Shown here piece by piece: positions 6,101 to 6,961 of a DNA stretch of 6,961 bases (position 1 is its first letter; each line of letters begins with the position of its first letter). Both the position numbers and the translations under genes were made by a program. The stretch is from Candidatus Omnitrophota bacterium (GTDB taxonomy: Bacteria; Omnitrophota; Omnitrophia; Omnitrophales; JACROU01). The notes beneath the pieces were generated by a model, which saw only the letters and a list, made by a program, of their open reading frames with translations, was not told the DNA's origin and searched no databases. The stretch covers positions 1 to 6,961 of the forward strand of contig JAJDCD010000019.1 in the NCBI GenBank assembly GCA_029261035.1, written 5' to 3'.

Positions 6101-6961
6101 CATGTTGCCTATCAAAAACATCTAGAACAGCAAACGGAAGCTAAAGAACGTCTGCTCGAACTCGCCAAGACGAAGCGAATAGCGCTTATGTGTTTAGAAA
6201 AGAGCGTCCACGAATGTCACCGTCAAGATATAGCCCAATGGTTCATGACCCAACAACCCACCCCCATCGGCTTCGAAGAAATCCGCCAACAAAACTCTGT
6301 CTCTGCTAGCAGTTTGGGCGTACAGATGAGTAAAGAGATTCAAATGATGAAAATATCAAAAGCGTTTAAGGAGTTAGAAGAAGGAGAGGTGGAAAGACTA
6401 GGGAAAGTGAATGAGCTTATTTTATTGTCTCAAGGACAAATAAAGGAAAAAACACTTCCGCAACCGGATGGAGGAATTCGTGAGAAGCCAATGAGTTTTG
6501 GAGCAGTAAATAATTTAGAGTGGGTGGAATTAGAGATGGAAAGATTAGAAGGTGGAGAATGGGAGTTGAGATTTAAGTATCAGGGAAAAAGCGGAAAGAG
6601 TGGAGAGAGCACGCTTTATTGGAATGGGAAGGAATATGAAAGAGAGAAGGAGAGAGTGGAGAGAAAGATAAGAGAAGTGTTTAAGGAGTTAGAAGAAGGA
6701 GAGGTGAGAAGAATAGGGAAAGTGAATGAGCTTATTATATTGTCTGGTGGACAAATAAAGAAAAAAACACTTCCGCAACCTAATGGAGGAATTCGTCAGA
6801 AGTTAATGAGTTTTGGAGCGGTAAATAATTTAGAGTGGGTGGAATTAGAGGTAGAAAGAATAGAAGGAGGAGAATGGGAGTTGAGATTTAAGTATCAGGG
6901 AGAAAGCGGAAAGATTGGAGATGGCACGCTTTATTGGAATGGGAAGGAATATGAAAGAGAG
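2..6961 (+). CDS. Giant repeat protein with SNF2-like helicase and DUF488 domains (internal fragment, open at both ends)
   Basis: One frame runs through the whole window without a stop: 2320 codons, with neither start nor stop codon inside. Residue numbers in this annotation count from position 2. Order of parts: repeats (1-411), acidic linker (412-423), beta module (424-494), helical part (495-680), SNF2-like helicase (681-1200), long helical part (1201-1777), cysteine-bearing alpha/beta domain (1778-1941), DUF488 (1953-2097), linker, repeats (2122-2320). In-frame repeats on both sides and intact motifs throughout show that it is one real gene and not a chain of decayed ones. No transmembrane segment is visible, and the only four cysteines lie in the two C-terminal domains, which fits a cytoplasmic protein, although a signal peptide could lie upstream. 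The likely role is ATP-dependent work on nucleic acid; partner and pathway are unknown. Alternatives are a phage or conjugative-element polyvalent protein, or a giant gene of an uncultured lineage such as Omnitrophota. Confidence 0.97.
155..556 (+). repeat. Repeat unit B, type II (134 residues including exit linker)
   Basis: The unit opens with the shared signature FKELE...SRRIGNVNSLI, then NGQIYKKSLPQPDGGENP and a FGAGKNLE strand. The second half differs from type I: NVNLTIHNESGKWVLEFRYQ, then the FRPEPARLQWNPERGEYEPY motif in place of LYWNGKEYE, and a closing segment VYEFDPEAEGFSLG. The last 18 residues (from 503) are the linker SLGKQINKQTQMMKIEKA that joins it to unit C. The second half is nearly identical at DNA level to that of unit D (about 13 differences over 180 bases, 304-483 against 1021-1200, counted by eye). 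Confidence 0.95.
503..559 (+). other. Inter-repeat linker, SLG...QMMKI...KAF type (left copy)
   Basis: Nineteen codons from SLGKQINK to the KAF that starts the next unit. The same linker, of the same length and with the same landmarks (SLG, Q at position 5, K at 8, QMMKI, KAF), recurs at 6311-6367 after the DUF488 domain. It is the expected joint after a type II unit and marks a natural module boundary in the protein. Confidence 0.85.
557..871 (+). repeat. Repeat unit C, complete type I (105 residues)
   Basis: This is the only complete type I copy on the left side. Its first half has FKELEVGESRRIGNVNSLI, SQGQINKKSLPQPDGGENP and SFGAGTNLE; its second half has EVELEIRRKSETEWELNF, YRQEGG, LYWNGKEYEGEK and the helix ERVKREIESA. 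Bases 662-712 are identical to 977-1027 in unit D (51 bases), so the first halves of type I and type II units share a very recent common source. The 105-residue length equals that of unit E on the far side of the enzymatic block. Confidence 0.95.
872..1234 (+). repeat. Repeat unit D, type II, last repeat before the enzymatic block
   Basis: The first half reads FKELEEGESRRVGNVNSLI, SQGQIHKKSLPQPDGGENP, SFGAGTNLE and is closest to unit C. The second half reads NVNLTIHNENGKWVLEFRYQ, RPEPARLQWNPERGEYEPY and closes with VYEFDPLEDVEGFSLG, closest to unit B. It therefore looks like a mosaic of its neighbours. Unlike unit B, it is not followed by the QMMKI linker: after SLG the chain enters an acidic spacer (QKEDDDAENDKK) and then non-repeat sequence. 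Confidence 0.94.
1271..1483 (+). other. Small beta-rich module, possible diverged repeat unit
   Basis: About 71 residues (424-494) lie between the acidic linker and the helical part. Visible strands include THEFVMERGGSIRV, GLSIAGFQIF, NLSVAFYGGKPYKVWVV. The order resembles the repeat units: KIGT in place of RVGN, GGSIRVDNQPTDQHGG in place of GQIHKKSLPQPDGG, and FYGGKPYKV in place of YWNGKEYEG. This suggests a degenerate repeat capping the array or forming the front of the enzymatic block. No named domain is recognised. The module boundaries are clear; the homology is an inference from motif order and not a computed alignment. Confidence 0.45.
1484..2041 (+). other. Alpha-helical segment with five-glycine spacer, upstream of helicase
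   Basis: Residues 495-680 are rich in Leu, Lys and Glu with heptad-like stretches (KERREQIWESTVAVENQNKR, NELLDLILNSLKDSNL, LERIRKRIKEDYIDALKVEA). A glycine run (GGGGG at 1754-1768) breaks the segment into two helical bundles and probably acts as a flexible hinge. No catalytic motif is seen. The position directly before the helicase suggests an accessory domain that couples the repeat scaffold to the motor. No family is recognised. Confidence 0.6.
2042..3601 (+). other. SNF2-like superfamily 2 helicase/ATPase core
   Basis: About 520 residues (681-1200) hold all the expected SF2 motifs in order. PYPHQKIGSHFL stands in the place of the SNF2 entry motif; Walker A is GDFTGAGKT (2117-2143); motif Ia is VPASLIDNM; then IIIISSIETLRNF; Walker B is LDESQ (DESQ at 2423-2434); motif III is MSATPYSSNPQQLFALLKAM (SATP at 2528-2539). 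The second lobe has KGMLVTSNIFMMEAL, IDGS (3125-3136), motif V SGSVGLSITAAE (3305-3340) and motif VI QTRGRPIRP (3386-3412). SNF2 proteins couple ATP hydrolysis to translocation on duplex DNA, usually remodelling protein-DNA complexes and seldom unwinding strands. All catalytic residues appear present, so the motor should be active. Walker A (TGAGKT, not MGLGKT) and Walker B (DESQ, not DEGH or DEAH) are atypical, so assignment to a subfamily is uncertain. Confidence 0.9.
3602..5332 (+). other. Long alpha-helical region without a recognised domain
   Basis: About 577 residues (1201-1777) are almost wholly helix-forming, with short loops and conspicuous aromatics (EDLAPWLILPIYMSVEGW near 4028-4081, REQWNNLITGKRV near 4832-4870). 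No repeat period is obvious by eye. The last part, about 5066-5320, has a coiled-coil look (VLNLRLDEINTLNNLIRLEN and DFIDDQIRLIDKQLSILS). It contains no cysteine and no catalytic motif that I can name. It lies between motor and C-terminal domains and may be a large helical scaffold, a regulatory arm, or several diverged domains. The function is unknown. Confidence 0.6.
5333..5824 (+). other. Cysteine-bearing alpha/beta domain, possibly GNAT-like
   Basis: Residues 1778-1941 start with EVEIEFTTDPAKLLMRG, followed by TNCFNCFAGANTVRAL with two cysteines spaced CxxC (codons at 5408 and 5417). Three strands follow (NKLLAIVRVGG, PRSIAIVKVL, PVIFLEKPLYLGG), then a helix (LSRFGAHLAIEAAGKAG), a strand with a GTG turn (TRLYGTGSYSNREYFEPLF) and a final strand (YDYAVYHGG). 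The strand-strand-strand-helix-strand-helix-strand order resembles GNAT acetyltransferases, but the usual acetyl-CoA loop (R/Q-x-x-G-x-G/A) is not clear. An opening of the form TDP..LLxxG followed by a cysteine cluster and NK also recalls an uncharacterised domain seen in other large bacterial proteins; that is a recollection, not a search result. Confidence 0.5.
5858..6292 (+). other. DUF488 domain
   Basis: About 145 residues (1953-2097) match the DUF488 family closely: opening MFTIGYQGLNVDQFIQKL, the acidic-Arg motif LVDARFSP (usual form VDVRxxP, 5939-5956), YVHEKDLGAP (usual Y-x-H-x-x-x-LGG), then LLELAKTKRIALMCLEKSVHECHRQDIA, whose MCLEK and CHR elements are the family signature (cysteines at 6191 and 6215), and a closing PIGFEEIR. 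The length is close to a usual stand-alone DUF488 protein, and all the conserved residues look intact. The biochemical function of DUF488 is not established; conserved Asp-Arg and Cys-His-Arg suggest an enzyme. Fusion behind an SNF2-like motor suggests action on nucleic acid or on a motor-bound substrate. The methionine at 5858 lacks an upstream Shine-Dalgarno, so this is a domain and not a separate gene. Confidence 0.92.
6311..6364 (+). other. Inter-repeat linker, SLG...QMMKI...KA type (right copy)
   Basis: After DUF488 and a short QQNSVSAS stretch the chain reads SLGVQMSKEIQMMKISKA and then enters a repeat unit. Through KAF it has the same 19-codon length as the left linker at 503-559 and the same fixed points. 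The repeat array therefore resumes at precisely the kind of joint that normally follows a type II unit. Confidence 0.85.
6365..6679 (+). repeat. Repeat unit E, type I (105 residues)
   Basis: This complete type I unit after the enzymatic block has the same 105-residue length as unit C. Landmarks are FKELEEGEVERLGKVNELI, SQGQIKEKTLPQPDGG, SFGAVNNLEWVELE, EWELRFKYQGKSG, LYWNGKEYEREK and the helix ERVERKIREV. It belongs to a distinct subgroup from A and C (GKVNEL in place of GNVNSL, IREKPMSFGAVNN in place of ENPKRKSFGAGTN), so left and right arrays have diverged separately. Confidence 0.95.
6680..6961 (+). repeat. Repeat unit F, type I (94 residues, cut by window edge)
   Basis: This is a direct tandem copy of unit E at a 315-base period. 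By hand count there are about 22 base differences over the 282 bases that overlap, affecting 17 codons, of which about 14 change the amino acid. Landmarks are FKELEEGEVRRIGKVNELI, GGQIKKKTLPQPNGG, SFGAVNNLEWVELE and LYWNGKEYERE. Here type I follows type I directly, without an intervening type II unit, unlike on the left. The array clearly continues beyond the window. Confidence 0.95.

Noticed and set aside
5858-6292. DUF488 as a separate gene starting at the ATG at 5858
   Set aside because: The upstream frame is open, there is no Shine-Dalgarno sequence before this ATG, and there is no stop at the end of the domain: the frame runs on into the linker and repeats.
1235-6310. Insertion sequence or transposon carrying the enzymatic block
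   Set aside because: No terminal inverted repeats, transposase motifs or target duplications in the usual sense are seen. The block is in frame and joined by protein-level linkers, so domain shuffling fits better.

Overview
The window is a single uninterrupted coding region on the + strand. Reading the frame whose codons start at position 2 gives 2320 codons with no stop, and the frame is open at both edges, so both the start and the end of the gene lie outside. The window is therefore the middle of a giant gene. No start site, promoter, terminator, RNA gene or intergenic DNA is present. The organism looks bacterial, of low-to-moderate GC (about 40% by eye), with strongly purine-rich coding DNA (AGA, GAA, GGA and GAG dominate). 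Ordinary TGA-stop code fits, because TGA never occurs in frame and all tryptophans are TGG. Giant repeat-bearing proteins with embedded enzymatic domains are known from poorly cultured lineages such as Omnitrophota, and large helicase-containing polyvalent proteins are known from phages and conjugative elements. Both are possible sources, and neither is proven by the sequence.

Layout from left to right: four copies (the first cut by the edge) of a homologous repeat of about 105 to 134 residues, alternating a short type I and a long type II (2-1234); an acidic linker (1235-1270); a small beta-rich module that may be a diverged repeat (1271-1483); an alpha-helical segment with a five-glycine spacer (1484-2041); a complete two-lobed SNF2-like helicase/ATPase core (2042-3601); about 577 residues of helical sequence without a recognised domain (3602-5332); a cysteine-bearing alpha/beta domain with a possible GNAT-like layout (5333-5824); a clear DUF488 domain (5858-6292); a linker (6311-6364) like the one between the first repeats; and two more type I repeats (6365-6961), the last cut by the window edge.

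Read as one protein, this is a repeat scaffold carrying one enzymatic block: an ATP-driven nucleic-acid motor followed by two small domains that hold all four cysteines of the 2320 residues. The block sits exactly where a repeat-to-repeat linker would be, as if a domain cassette had been placed into a repeat array. The repeats are closely similar at DNA level (a 717-base super-repeat on the left, a 315-base period on the right), which indicates recent duplication and sequence exchange. A role in nucleic-acid remodelling, inter-element conflict or defence is plausible from the helicase plus DUF488, but no function is demonstrated here.
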